Shown: positions 1 through 7,967 of the stretch, piece after piece
Layout: each line of letters starts with the position of its first letter
How positions within the stretch are numbered: the stretch's first letter is position 1
NCBI GenBank assembly: GCA_964449075.1
Contig: CAYVBJ010000049.1
Coordinates: forward strand, 1 to 20,917
Direction: 5' to 3'
Source: CAYVBJ01 sp964449075
GTDB lineage: Bacteria; Bacteroidota; Rhodothermia; Balneolales; Balneolaceae
Length of the DNA stretch: 20,917 nt
Translations under genes and position numbers: made by a program
Notes under the pieces: model-generated
Seen by the model: the letters and a program-made list of their open reading frames with translations, nothing else
Database searches by the model: none
Told to the model about the DNA's origin: nothing

Positions 1-10
1 TTGAAAAAGC

Positions 11-153
11 AACTCAGCCAATGCCCTGAGCCGGGCTGACGGAATTCAGGGCAACCGGCGAAGCAACGCTGAGATCTTGCCAGCGGCTCCGGTCAGCCGG
101 CCTGCGGAGTTTAGGATCGAACAGAGATGGTTGTTTCGGCCGACAGACCGGGG
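11..153. repeat. Structured direct repeat, copy 1 (~145 bp)
   Basis: The first 45 bases (11-55) are identical to 221-265, and similarity continues to the shared 'ccgacagaccggg' near 140-152 with scattered substitutions and one 1-base indel; I estimate about 85% identity overall. The unit is rich in inverted repeats: gccctga (23-29) faces tcagggc (46-52), and ccgggctgac (31-40) is nearly complementary to ggtcagccgg (91-100). It is visibly more GC-rich than the neighbouring genes and contains no credible reading frame. It could be an interspersed repeat or a structured transcript; the sequence alone does not decide. Confidence 0.85.
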
Positions 154-176
154 GTGTGATCACCGTCTGTCCGGCC
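138..176. other. Hairpin at the end of repeat copy 1
   Basis: The arms ggccgacagac and gtctgtccggcc pair with a single bulged base around a GC-rich loop that contains ggtgtgatcacc. This would form a strong stem just beyond copy 1. Copy 2 keeps the left arm but lacks the right arm, because its sequence diverges toward the end of bshB1. The hairpin could serve as a terminator for either direction, but the downstream tract (attagcaagttctt) is only weakly T-rich, so function is unproven. Confidence 0.4.
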
Positions 177-220
177 ATTAGCAAGTTCTTAAAAAAGCAA
201 TGTTTTGATAGATGGAAATG

Positions 221-363
221 AACTCAGCCAATGCCCTGAGCCGGGCTGACGGAATTCAGGGCAACTGGCAAAACAGCGCTGAGATCTTTCCGGCGGCTCC
301 GGTCAGCCGGCCTGCGGGATTTTTGGGTTGAGCAGGGATGGTGGTTACGGCCGACAGACCGGG
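221..363. repeat. Structured direct repeat, copy 2 (~145 bp)
   Basis: Second copy of the repeat at 11-153, offset by 210 bp at its left end and 211 bp at its right end. It keeps the same inverted arms, gccctga (233-239) and tcagggc (256-262), and ccgggctgac (241-250) opposite ggtcagccgg (301-310). It ends about five bases from the stop codon of the leftward bshB1 gene (368-370), so transcription of that gene would read straight into it. The copies are separated by AT-rich sequence not shared between them. Confidence 0.85.
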
Positions 364-367
364 ATTG

Positions 368-1111
368 TTATCTGATTGGATCAGTTTCAAAAAAAACGTT
401 CATGGAGCTCAGTGGTGCCGGTTTTTGATAGTATTTAAATGCTTCGGCATATCTGAAACCAGCAAGGTGTCCGAAATGCATCGCACGGGCGCGCAGGGAT
501 TCGAAAAAGTTAATGCTTGATATGTAGGTTTCAGGTTCATCTCCGGGATTTTCAACATGAAACTGGCTGGCAAAAGCTTTGATCGCTTCTTCTTTTTTGC
601 CTATTGTATCGGTGATATCGAAGACAAAATCCGGTTCAAATGGCTGATCCTGCATATAATGTAGTATATGAGCGGGCCGGTGAGGCTCCTGGTTATTGCC
701 GTTTATATCTTTTGTTTCAATTTTTTTCAAACCGCTGTAAAATATAGCGTCAATAAGCAGGCGGGTAGCATCTCCATGATCGGGATGGCGGTCAGATGGT
801 GCAGTGATAAAACAAATATGCGGCTTATAGAATCGTACCTTTCTTATTATTTTGATTTGATTTTCTCTTGTATTTTCTATCTCACTATCTTTCATGCCCA
901 GGTTATCACGTGAAGATAATCCAAGAATCGATGCTGCTTTAGCAGCTTCCTGTAACCGGAGTTCAGGCGTTCCGCGTGTTCCCATTTGTCCCCGGGTAAG
1001 ATCGACCACCGCAGCTTTTTTATCCTGGCTTATCAATGCAGCTAAGGTGCCGGCACAGCAGAGTTCAGTATCATCAGGGTGTGCTCCAAATGCAAGAATA
1101 TCTACATTCAT
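368..1111 (-). CDS. bshB1: Bacillithiol biosynthesis deacetylase BshB1 (PIG-L family)
   Basis: A zinc-dependent N-deacetylase of the LmbE/PIG-L family. In bacillithiol synthesis this enzyme removes the acetyl group from N-acetylglucosaminyl-malate in the cytoplasm, between BshA and BshC. The zinc-binding motif AHPDDTE is at residues 10-16, and the second motif DRHPDHGD at 107-114 provides a further histidine ligand. The conserved early segment TRGQMGTRGTPELR is typical of BshB1. I chose the ATG at 1111, giving 247 residues, because the family starts a few residues before AHPDD; the open frame extends upstream to 1228, but that extra stretch has no family-like sequence. The gene is divergent from the permease at 1280, with an AT-rich 168-bp gap that must hold both promoters. 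BshA and BshC are not in the window. The other possibility is a related PIG-L deacetylase, but the length and motifs fit BshB1 well. Confidence 0.9.
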   Translation of the reverse strand: MNVDILAFGAHPDDTELCCAGTLAALISQDKKAAVVDLTRGQMGTRGTPELRLQEAAKAASILGLSSRDNLGMKDSEIENTRENQIKIIRKVRFYKPHICFITAPSDRHPDHGDATRLLIDAIFYSGLKKIETKDINGNNQEPHRPAHILHYMQDQPFEPDFVFDITDTIGKKEEAIKAFASQFHVENPGDEPETYISSINFFESLRARAMHFGHLAGFRYAEAFKYYQKPAPLSSMNVFFETDPIR

Positions 1112-1279
1112 ATTTATATCATTGGCTGAAAAAAATGAAAGGTTTTTGAAACGAAATATTTTTTTTGTCGTAGAGAATAAGATAACGTCTGCACGGTAAG
1201 ATATGAAATAGCAATTTACACAATGCAAACTTCATCTGTTATCGATTAAATAATCAAAAAAAAATAACCAGCATTTGTA

Positions 1280-2515
1280 ATGCACCGACTGTTTGTCAGT
1301 ATTAGTGAGGGATTCAAAATTGCGATTCATGCAATTATGACGAATAAAACCAGGGCAATGCTAACTACTACATGTATTGTCATTGGTATTGTAAGTGTAA
1401 CCACCATGAATACCATAACAGATGGAGTAGATCGTGCTTTTGATGAGAGCATGGATATGCTTGGTCAGAATGTTCTTTTTATAGAAAAATGGCCATGGGG
1501 CATTGGTGGCGGTGAATACAAGTGGTGGGAATACCGAAACCGGCAGGAGATGAAAATTGAATATGTGGACCAGATTAAAGAGATGAGCAGGTATGCCTCG
1601 GAGGTGTCTGCACAGGTTACCCGTTCTGCCACCCTGCGATACCAGGATAAATATATTGAAAACATTGATGTGAACGGTGCAACCGAAACCTATTTCAGGA
1701 CCTCCGGATTGAACATAGAAAGCGGACGGTTTTTTGGTGATTCAGATGTTCAGAGATCAGCTAAAGTTGTTGTAGTTGGTGCTACCGTTGCAGAAAAGTT
1801 GTTTGAAAATACGAATCCTTTAGGGAAACAAATACGGATTCGCGGTCAGCGTTTTCAGGTGATAGGAGTTTTGGAGAAACAAGGCAACTTTCTCGGCATG
1901 GCAGATACGGATAACCGTGTACTGATTCCCATATCTGCATATAAATCACTTTACAGTTTGAGATGGGGGCTTCAGATATCTGTTCAGTTCCCTGACGAAG
2001 AAGCATTGGCTGAAGGTGAATATGAGATTGAAGGATTAATGCGCAGAATCCGGCAGCTGGATCCCGCTGAGGATAATGACTTTGCCATAAATAAAGCAGC
2101 GCTTTTTGAGCAGCAATTTAAGTCAATGAAAACAGCGATCTATGGAATTGGAATCTTTCTGACCGGGCTTGCTCTTTTCGTCGGGGGTATCGGTGTAATG
2201 AATATCATGTTTGTTTCTGTAAAAGAGAGAACCAGGGAGATTGGTATTCGAAAAGCAGTTGGCGCACGGGCATGGGAAATTCTTTTTCAGTTTTTAATGG
2301 AAGCCATTGTTATTTGCCTGATCGGGGGAATCATTGGAATGGGACTTTCAATTGGAGTCACCTATTTGATAAATCAGTTTTTTGTTGCCTACATGGATTG
2401 GACAACGGTTATTAATGCAATTGTAATTTGTGCATTTATAGGGATTTTGTTTGGGTTTTTGCCTTCAAATAAAGCGGCAAAATCAGACCCGATTGAATCA
2501 TTGGGATACGATTAG
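1280..2515 (+). CDS. MacB/FtsX-family ABC transporter permease, first of a pair
   Basis: A 411-residue inner-membrane permease without an ATPase domain. The architecture is that of MacB-type permeases: a short cytoplasmic N-terminus, a first membrane segment at about residues 26-46, a large periplasmic MacB_PCD-type domain (about 50-280), then three membrane segments (about 285-310, 335-360 and 378-398) forming the FtsX domain. The FtsX signature GGIGVMNIMFVSVKERTREI, followed by IGIRKAVGA, lies just after the second segment. In this family such proteins couple cytoplasmic ATP hydrolysis to periplasmic movement, driving export through an adaptor and a TolC channel, or lipoprotein release. It probably pairs with the permease at 2585, and its likely ATPase is the separate gene at 7968. 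The ATG start at 1280 gives a normal N-terminus. The transported substrate cannot be inferred. Confidence 0.88.
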   Translation: MHRLFVSISEGFKIAIHAIMTNKTRAMLTTTCIVIGIVSVTTMNTITDGVDRAFDESMDMLGQNVLFIEKWPWGIGGGEYKWWEYRNRQEMKIEYVDQIKEMSRYASEVSAQVTRSATLRYQDKYIENIDVNGATETYFRTSGLNIESGRFFGDSDVQRSAKVVVVGATVAEKLFENTNPLGKQIRIRGQRFQVIGVLEKQGNFLGMADTDNRVLIPISAYKSLYSLRWGLQISVQFPDEEALAEGEYEIEGLMRRIRQLDPAEDNDFAINKAALFEQQFKSMKTAIYGIGIFLTGLALFVGGIGVMNIMFVSVKERTREIGIRKAVGARAWEILFQFLMEAIVICLIGGIIGMGLSIGVTYLINQFFVAYMDWTTVINAIVICAFIGILFGFLPSNKAAKSDPIESLGYD

Positions 2516-2584
2516 AAAGTAATTAGTAAAACATAGAAAACAGCTGGATTTTGTATATCCCGGAAAACAGGAAGTGAAGCAATT

Positions 2585-3808
2585 ATGAGAATTCTGGAAA
2601 CTTTTCGACAGGCTTTTGATTCGCTGAAAGCAAATATGTTGCGGTCATCACTGACGCTTCTTGCGATTGCAGTCGGCGTTTTTGCGGTTATAAGTGCAAA
2701 TACGGCAGTTCTTGTACTTGATACATATTTTAAAGACACACTGAGCCTGATGGGCGGAGACGTGATAACTATACAGAAATTTCCGGCCATTAATATGGGC
2801 GACGACTGGCAAAACTACCGAAACAGGGAAGATGTTACTTTTAATCAAATGGAGGAGCTGCAGGAACGTACAAAACTGGCAAGACAGGTTGGTCCTAACA
2901 GCCCGTTCAGAACAACCAAAATTTCTTATGAAGAGAGAGAGACAGAGCCCAATGTATCTGTGAGAGGTGGAAATCAGTATTACCTGCCAAATAACGCCTA
3001 CGATATTGAATCCGGCAGAAATTTTCTTGCAGAGGATATAGATTTTGCCCGGCCCGTCGCTATTATTGGTCATGATGTTGCCGCAACTCTATTTGAAATT
3101 GAAGATCCGCTCAATAAAACCATTCGAATAGAAGGAAGGCCCTATCTGATAATTGGAGTCACAGAAGCACGTGGAAATGTGTTTGGGCAGACACTGGACA
3201 GGTTTGTCATTATTCCTTACACAACACTTTCATCAGTTTACGGGGGTAACAGGAATATTGGCATCCAGGTAAAAGCTCCGTCCATTGAACTGGTAGAGGC
3301 AACAATTGATGAATTGACCGGCTGGCTCAGAACCATACGAAAGGTTGAACCGGGTGATCCCAGTGATTTTGAAATTGTAACAAATGAGTCGCTTGGAAAT
3401 GTTTTTGAACAGTTCACAGGAATTCTCTACCTGGTTGGATTCGTTGTGGGAGGAATTGCACTGCTGGGAGCCGGAATTGGTGTCATGAATATTATGCTTG
3501 TTTCTGTGACTGAGCGGACAAAAGAAATTGGCCTTCGAAAAGCAGTAGGGGCTACACGTAAAGCCATCGTATCCCAGTTTTTAATGGAGACAATAGCAAT
3601 CTGTCAAATCGGTGGATTTATCGGTATTATTGCGGGAGTTCTTCTTGGTAATGCCGCGGCTTTATGGCTTGAATCCAGTATTGTTATTCCGTGGTCGGCA
3701 GCTATTGGAGGTGTTGTCGGCATGACCATCATCGGAGTTCTTTTTGGAGTTTACCCGGCATTCAAAGCATCCCGGCTGGATCCTATCGAAAGCCTTAGGT
3801 ACGAATGA
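2585..3808 (+). CDS. MacB/FtsX-family ABC transporter permease, second of a pair
   Basis: A 407-residue paralogue of the preceding permease with the same plan: first membrane segment at about residues 20-40, a periplasmic domain to about 280, and a C-terminal FtsX domain with GIGVMNIMLVSVTERTKEI and then GLRKAVGATRK. Both proteins begin with a similar amphipathic segment and end with a (D)PIESLxY(D/E) tail, so an old tandem duplication is likely. It lies 69 bp downstream of the first permease and is probably co-transcribed. Together the two could form a heterodimeric permease, in contrast to homodimeric MacB. Upstream, 'aggaag' sits about 12 bases before the ATG as a weak ribosome site. The substrate is unknown. 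Confidence 0.88.
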   Translation: MRILETFRQAFDSLKANMLRSSLTLLAIAVGVFAVISANTAVLVLDTYFKDTLSLMGGDVITIQKFPAINMGDDWQNYRNREDVTFNQMEELQERTKLARQVGPNSPFRTTKISYEERETEPNVSVRGGNQYYLPNNAYDIESGRNFLAEDIDFARPVAIIGHDVAATLFEIEDPLNKTIRIEGRPYLIIGVTEARGNVFGQTLDRFVIIPYTTLSSVYGGNRNIGIQVKAPSIELVEATIDELTGWLRTIRKVEPGDPSDFEIVTNESLGNVFEQFTGILYLVGFVVGGIALLGAGIGVMNIMLVSVTERTKEIGLRKAVGATRKAIVSQFLMETIAICQIGGFIGIIAGVLLGNAAALWLESSIVIPWSAAIGGVVGMTIIGVLFGVYPAFKASRLDPIESLRYE

Positions 3809-3940
3809 CTATTCCGATTGATAAGCAGAATAAATCTGTTGCTTGTCTTTAATACAAATCTTAATCTTTTTAATTAGTAGTTTAAGATTATCGATGTATA
3901 ACTTATTTTAGCTATTGAATAGAAATTAAATGACAAAATT

Positions 3941-4147
3941 ATGGATGAAGAAATAATCAAGGATTTAAACGATGAACTTGAAGGCGCTATTGACGATGTG
4001 CAAAGAAAACTGAACAGCGTTGATATCGAGGAAAGCATTGATGAATTAAAAACCGAAGCTGAACTTCTGATTCGCAAGTACCCGGTTCGCAGTGTATTAA
4101 TCGGAGCTGCAGCAGGTTTTTTACTGGGCAGAATATTTAAATCCTGA
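3941..4147 (+). CDS. Small YqjD/ElaB-like (DUF883-type) membrane-tail protein
   Basis: A 68-residue protein. Residues 1-45 are very acidic and predicted helical, with a repeated DE(L/I)...D(D/E) pattern. Residues 47-66 form a C-terminal hydrophobic tail (YPVRSVLIGAAAGFLLGRIF) with small-residue GxxxG-type spacing. That is the layout of the YqjD/ElaB/DUF883 family, whose E. coli members are C-tail-anchored inner-membrane proteins that bind ribosomes in stationary phase. It is shorter than typical DUF883 proteins (about 100 residues). The start is the ATG at 3941. The next gene begins 12 bp after its stop, which matches the yqjD-yqjE order in Proteobacteria. The family assignment rests on layout and the tail motif, so it is moderate. 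Confidence 0.65.
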   Translation: MDEEIIKDLNDELEGAIDDVQRKLNSVDIEESIDELKTEAELLIRKYPVRSVLIGAAAGFLLGRIFKS

Positions 4148-4159
4148 ACGGATATAATT

Positions 4160-4591
4160 ATGAGTATGAAAACCTCGGAAATTTCAGAGGGAATAAAAGA
4201 GATAAGCCGTGATGTTCGGCTATATGTCGAAAAACGGTTTGAACTCTTTTCTTTGACCATAAGTGAGCAAATTTCATTTATCCTTGCTGATTCCCTGCAA
4301 AGAGTAATCGGGTTTCTTTTACTTGCAGGAGGGGGGTTTTTTCTATGGCTGGCACTTGGTTTTTACCTGGGAGAACTATTGCAAAGCAACAGTCTTGGCT
4401 TCCTGCTTTCCTCGCTGCCGTTATTGATAGCCGGATTCCTTTTTTTGAAAATTCACCCTGTTTCCGTTACGAAACAAATTCAGTCCGATATTCTGAAACA
4501 AATGGTGGATGCAATGGATATGATATCTATTGAAACCGATAGTGAAAATGATAAAGCAGAAAAAAGAGAGGCTGAATCTGAGTCAAAATAA
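4160..4591 (+). CDS. YqjE/holin-superfamily III-like membrane protein
   Basis: A 143-residue protein with an amphipathic N-terminal helix (about 8-45), two membrane segments (about 48-72 with a GGGFFLWLALG core, and about 79-97) and a strongly charged C-terminal tail. This matches the phage holin-superfamily III/YqjE-like group (DUF1469 type), which despite its name is usually chromosomal and often found beside DUF883 genes. No lysis role is implied: no endolysin lies nearby. It starts 12 bp after the preceding small gene and overlaps the next gene by at least 44 bp, so the three genes are probably one translational unit. The first ATG is used; a second in-frame ATG two codons later is equally possible. 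Confidence 0.7.
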   Translation: MSMKTSEISEGIKEISRDVRLYVEKRFELFSLTISEQISFILADSLQRVIGFLLLAGGGFFLWLALGFYLGELLQSNSLGFLLSSLPLLIAGFLFLKIHPVSVTKQIQSDILKQMVDAMDMISIETDSENDKAEKREAESESK

Positions 4592-4988
4592 AGACATATC
4601 AATTGAAGATCTGAAACACAGAAAAGAGAGGCTGAAAAAAGAAATTGAAGGCCTCGAATCTGAAATGGATAAATCCTTTACAAAAGTAAAAGAGAATACT
4701 TTTGGATCCTTAAAGATGGTTTCAGGAATAAAAAGAAATCCATTCAAAGCAGTTGGTATCGCCGTTATCGTGGGTGCAGCAATTGGACTAACCGGCAGAA
4801 AATCACCCAAAAAACCATCACAAGGTAAAGATAAATACGGTTTTGGTGCTCTTTTGCTTGACGAACTGAAACGTCTTGCTGCCCGTCGTGCTACCGAATA
4901 CATCTCTACTATAGTTGATTCCGAAATTACTCCAAGAGTGCTTCATAAGTTTGATAAAAGCGAAAAAGGCAAAACAAAAACGGATTGA
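4548..4988 (+). CDS. Hypothetical coiled-coil protein with glycine-rich hydrophobic segment
   Basis: A 146-residue basic protein: a charged coiled-coil-like stretch (about 18-45), then a hydrophobic glycine/alanine segment (about 64-82, NPFKAVGIAVIVGAAIGLTG), a lysine/proline-rich linker, and an amphipathic C-terminal helix containing LLLDELKRLAARRATEY. I do not recognise a named family. The hydrophobic segment resembles the tail of the 68-residue protein at 3941, so it may be a second, longer DUF883-like member or a counterpart of yqjK in the E. coli yqjD-E-K order. The start is uncertain: the open frame begins with TTG at 4530, the first ATG is 4548, and either overlaps the previous gene (by 62 or 44 bp). 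A later start is possible, because the overlap is long. Confidence 0.6.
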   Translation: MIKQKKERLNLSQNKDISIEDLKHRKERLKKEIEGLESEMDKSFTKVKENTFGSLKMVSGIKRNPFKAVGIAVIVGAAIGLTGRKSPKKPSQGKDKYGFGALLLDELKRLAARRATEYISTIVDSEITPRVLHKFDKSEKGKTKTD

Positions 4989-5106
4989 AACCCGTCTTAC
5001 CTGAGAAGTTGTTAAAATTCGTATCGGAATTATTATTTCGGAAATTTTATTGCAACTCTATTGTTACTTTTACGTGTAATGAATACAAACGAACATCAAC
5101 CCTGTT

Positions 5107-6489
5107 ATGTACATGAATAAATTTATTTACTCTTTCCTATTTCTGCTATTACCAATTGTTAGTCAGGCTCAACAAAATATTACACTCCAGGAAGCTATTG
5201 ATACAGCCCTTGAAAACAATTATCAGTTGCAGCAGTCTGATAATAATCTAAAGCTGGCTGAAACAAATATCTGGAGTGCCAGAGCTGATTTTTTGCCGTC
5301 TATTAACGGCAGTTCCAGTTACAACAGAACTACCGGTCAGCAGTTTGATCAAACCACTGTTGCTTTTGAAGATGTAACTACCAATCGTATCGGTGGGAAT
5401 ATTAGTGTAAATCTTACCGTTTTTAGCGGTTTCCGTAATATTTTAAACCTTCGAAGTGTAAATGCAGATGAAGCCTCCCAGCGCAATAGTAGAGAGCGAT
5501 TACGGGAAACAATCATTTTTGACACGGCCAGCCGTTTTTTGCGTGTTGCTTTGGATGTTGAATTGTTGAAAATTGCAAGAGAAACCCTTGAAGCATCTGA
5601 ATCTTTGTTGGAGCAGATTTCAGCCCAGGTTGAGGTAGGTGCACGTCCCACTGTTGATCTGTTTAACCAGGAATCAGAGGTGGCAAGCGATGAACTGGCC
5701 GTTATTCAAAGCGAAAATGCACTGGAACTGAGTAAAACACGACTTCTCAGAATTATGCAGGTTGACCAGGAGGCGGAATATGAGTTTGATATTCCATCAG
5801 CTGACGAGCTGACATTAATACCGGCAGACCTGGAGCTGAGAGAAATGATTGACGCTGCACTGAATAACAGGAATGATTTACTTGCACAAGAGCAGGTAAT
5901 TAAGCGAAATGAACACCAGGTTGGAATAACGAGGTCCGGTCTCTATCCTACTCTTTCAGCCAGTTACGGAATCAATACAAGCTATAATGATAACTTCAGG
6001 GTAACTGCTATTGATCCGAATAACCCCGGAGAGTTTATAAGACAAACCGTAGGATTCACCGATCAATTCTTTGATCAATTGGTTACAAAGAATGTGGGGA
6101 TGTCTCTACAAGTTCCGATTTTCAATAACTGGGATAACCGAACATCTCTACAAAGTTCAAAAATAGCACTTAAAAACAGCAAGCTTGAACTTGAAAATGT
6201 TAAATTTCAGATTTTTGAGGAAGTCCGGCAGGCGTATAACGATTATACTTCTTTTTCCAAGGAGCTTGAATCTACTGAGAAATCACTTGCAGCTGCAGAG
6301 CGTGCCTTTGAAACTGAACAACAACGGTATAATGTGGGAGCAAGTACTCTCATTGAATTGAACCAGGCAAATTCCAATTTTGTACAGGCACAGTCGAACC
6401 GGGTTCAGGCTATTTATAATTTTGTATTTCAGGAAAAACTGCTGGACTATTTTATCGGACGACTCGACTCGCGAATAACCTTGAATTAA
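5107..6489 (+). CDS. TolC-family outer-membrane efflux channel protein
   Basis: A 460-residue protein with a Sec signal peptide (hydrophobic core about residues 8-20, cleavage near SQAQ). The mature protein has two OEP repeats of long alpha-hairpins, with typical phrases such as ITLQEAIDTALENNYQLQQ at the start and EVRQAYNDYTSF near the end. TolC-type proteins trimerise into an outer-membrane beta-barrel with a periplasmic helical tunnel and accept substrate from an adaptor-linked inner-membrane pump. The adaptor gene follows 18 bp downstream, so the two are almost certainly one operon. The start may be the ATG at 5107 or the one two codons later at 5113; both leave the signal peptide intact. 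Confidence 0.9.
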   Translation: MYMNKFIYSFLFLLLPIVSQAQQNITLQEAIDTALENNYQLQQSDNNLKLAETNIWSARADFLPSINGSSSYNRTTGQQFDQTTVAFEDVTTNRIGGNISVNLTVFSGFRNILNLRSVNADEASQRNSRERLRETIIFDTASRFLRVALDVELLKIARETLEASESLLEQISAQVEVGARPTVDLFNQESEVASDELAVIQSENALELSKTRLLRIMQVDQEAEYEFDIPSADELTLIPADLELREMIDAALNNRNDLLAQEQVIKRNEHQVGITRSGLYPTLSASYGINTSYNDNFRVTAIDPNNPGEFIRQTVGFTDQFFDQLVTKNVGMSLQVPIFNNWDNRTSLQSSKIALKNSKLELENVKFQIFEEVRQAYNDYTSFSKELESTEKSLAAAERAFETEQQRYNVGASTLIELNQANSNFVQAQSNRVQAIYNFVFQEKLLDYFIGRLDSRITLN

Positions 6490-6507
6490 AAGTGACTACT
6501 TAAAATT

Positions 6508-7857
6508 ATGCCTCAGAGTTCATCAACGAAGAGATTATTGAAAATTATTGGATTCAGCCTGATTCTGATCATTATCCTTGGGCTGGCTGCCAAAACTGCG
6601 GGCTGGCTTGATGGGTCTGAAAATGCGGTTGAAGTAGAGACTGCAAAGGCTGAAATAAGAACTATTACGCAGATGGTATCAGCATCGGGCAGAATTCAGC
6701 CTGAGGTAGAGGTAATTATCCGCCCGGATGTATCGGGAGAGGTGATTGAGCTGAATGTGATCGAAGGAGATTTTGTGCGCAAGGGAGATTTACTGCTGCG
6801 TATTAAGCCTGACATCTACCAGGCCCGCATAGATGAATTAAATGCAGCACTGCTGACCCAGAAATCCAGGATGGAGCAGGCTCGTGCTCAGATGTTGCAG
6901 GCAGAAGTGGAATTCAAAAAAAATGAGACACTTTATCAATCTGGTAATATTTCGGAACTGGAGTTTTTACAGGCTAAAAATAATTTTGAAGCACAAAAGG
7001 CTAATTTAAATGCTACTGAATTTCAAATTCAAAGTGCTGAGGCTCAGCTTCGAAGAGCTGAAGAAGAATTGGAGCAGACTGTAATCCGCGCTCCGCAAGA
7101 TGGAACCATCAGCAGCTTAAGTATTGAAAGAGGAGAAAGGGTTTTGGGTAATGCACAAACAGCCGGAACGGAGATGCTGCGTATAGCCCGCATGAACCAG
7201 ATGGAAGTTGAGGTGGATGTCAATGAAAATGACATTGTCAATGTATCAGCCAATGATACCACAATTATAGAGGTTGATGCATATCCCAGCCGGTCCTTTG
7301 AAGGTGTTGTTACGGAAATTGCAAACTCAGCATTAATTACAGGGTCAGGATCTGCAGAGCAGGTAACCAACTACAAGGTAAAAGTCAGGATCTCGACACC
7401 CCACAACATAGAAATGGCAGGATCCAGTTTTGCGCAGGATACTGCTTTCGAAATTACTGACGAAATGTTGTATCCAAATTTTAAGCCGGGCATGTCAGCT
7501 ACCGTAGATATAAAAACAAAGACGGCAGAGAATGTTGTTACAGTTCCTATCCAGGCAGTAACCGTACGTGATATTTCAGAGTTGTCAGATAAAATAGATG
7601 AATCAGGAGATAGTGAGGATCAGGAGAGCATTCAGGAAGAAGATTTACGCAGAGTTGTTTTTAAAGTAATTGACGGAATTGCAAAGGTTCAGGAAGTTGA
7701 AACAGGTATCAGTGACAATACACACATTCAGATTATGAGTGGTATTGAAAATGGCGAGGAAATTGTAACCGGCAGTTACAGGATTTTATCACGCGAACTT
7801 GCTGATGGCGATGCCGTGGAAATCCTCAATAATTCTGATTTAATTGCAAAAAATTAA
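6508..7857 (+). CDS. HlyD/MacA-like periplasmic adaptor (membrane fusion protein)
   Basis: A 449-residue adaptor. An N-terminal membrane anchor (about residues 10-30) is followed by a barrel-sandwich half (SGRIQPEVEVIIRPDVSG, GDFVRKGDLLLRI), a long alpha-hairpin (about 105-190, rich in Q, A and E), the second lipoyl half (IRAPQDGTISSLSIERGE) and beta-barrel and membrane-proximal domains. It would bridge an inner-membrane ABC permease to the TolC partner encoded just upstream. Near residues 365-392 there is a markedly acidic insertion (DKIDESGDSEDQESIQEEDL) between two beta-strands of the C-terminal domain. An ABC ATPase gene follows about 110 bp downstream, which favours a MacA-like role over an RND adaptor. 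Confidence 0.9.
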   Translation: MPQSSSTKRLLKIIGFSLILIIILGLAAKTAGWLDGSENAVEVETAKAEIRTITQMVSASGRIQPEVEVIIRPDVSGEVIELNVIEGDFVRKGDLLLRIKPDIYQARIDELNAALLTQKSRMEQARAQMLQAEVEFKKNETLYQSGNISELEFLQAKNNFEAQKANLNATEFQIQSAEAQLRRAEEELEQTVIRAPQDGTISSLSIERGERVLGNAQTAGTEMLRIARMNQMEVEVDVNENDIVNVSANDTTIIEVDAYPSRSFEGVVTEIANSALITGSGSAEQVTNYKVKVRISTPHNIEMAGSSFAQDTAFEITDEMLYPNFKPGMSATVDIKTKTAENVVTVPIQAVTVRDISELSDKIDESGDSEDQESIQEEDLRRVVFKVIDGIAKVQEVETGISDNTHIQIMSGIENGEEIVTGSYRILSRELADGDAVEILNNSDLIAKN

Positions 7858-7967
7858 ATTTTGTGCTTGCGGTAAATTTTTTGAACCTCAGAAACTGCAA
7901 CACTCATGAAAAGAGAAAATGAGAATATCCTATATTAAACTAATAACCTAAGAAGCAGTTGAAAACA

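Noticed and set aside
11..363. CRISPR array
   Set aside because: Only two units of about 145 bp, far too long for CRISPR repeats, with no regular spacers or cas genes.
338..520. Short plus-strand frame overlapping the end of repeat copy 2 and the 3' end of bshB1
   Set aside because: It covers the reverse strand of a well-supported gene and part of a repeat, and has no protein-like features.
1112..1228. N-terminal extension of bshB1 up to an upstream ATG
   Set aside because: The extra 39 residues have no family-like sequence, and the conserved AHPDD motif lies at its normal distance from the ATG at 1111.
3857..3889. AT-rich inverted repeat aatcttaa/ttaagatt between the second permease and the small-gene cassette
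   Set aside because: Eight A/T-rich base pairs with a 17-base loop and no T-tract placed after the stem are weak evidence for a terminator or operator; this could be chance in AT-rich DNA.
4160..4591. Phage-derived holin
   Set aside because: The holin-superfamily III name is misleading here: there is no endolysin, phage structural gene or integrase nearby, and the setting matches the chromosomal yqjE cassette.
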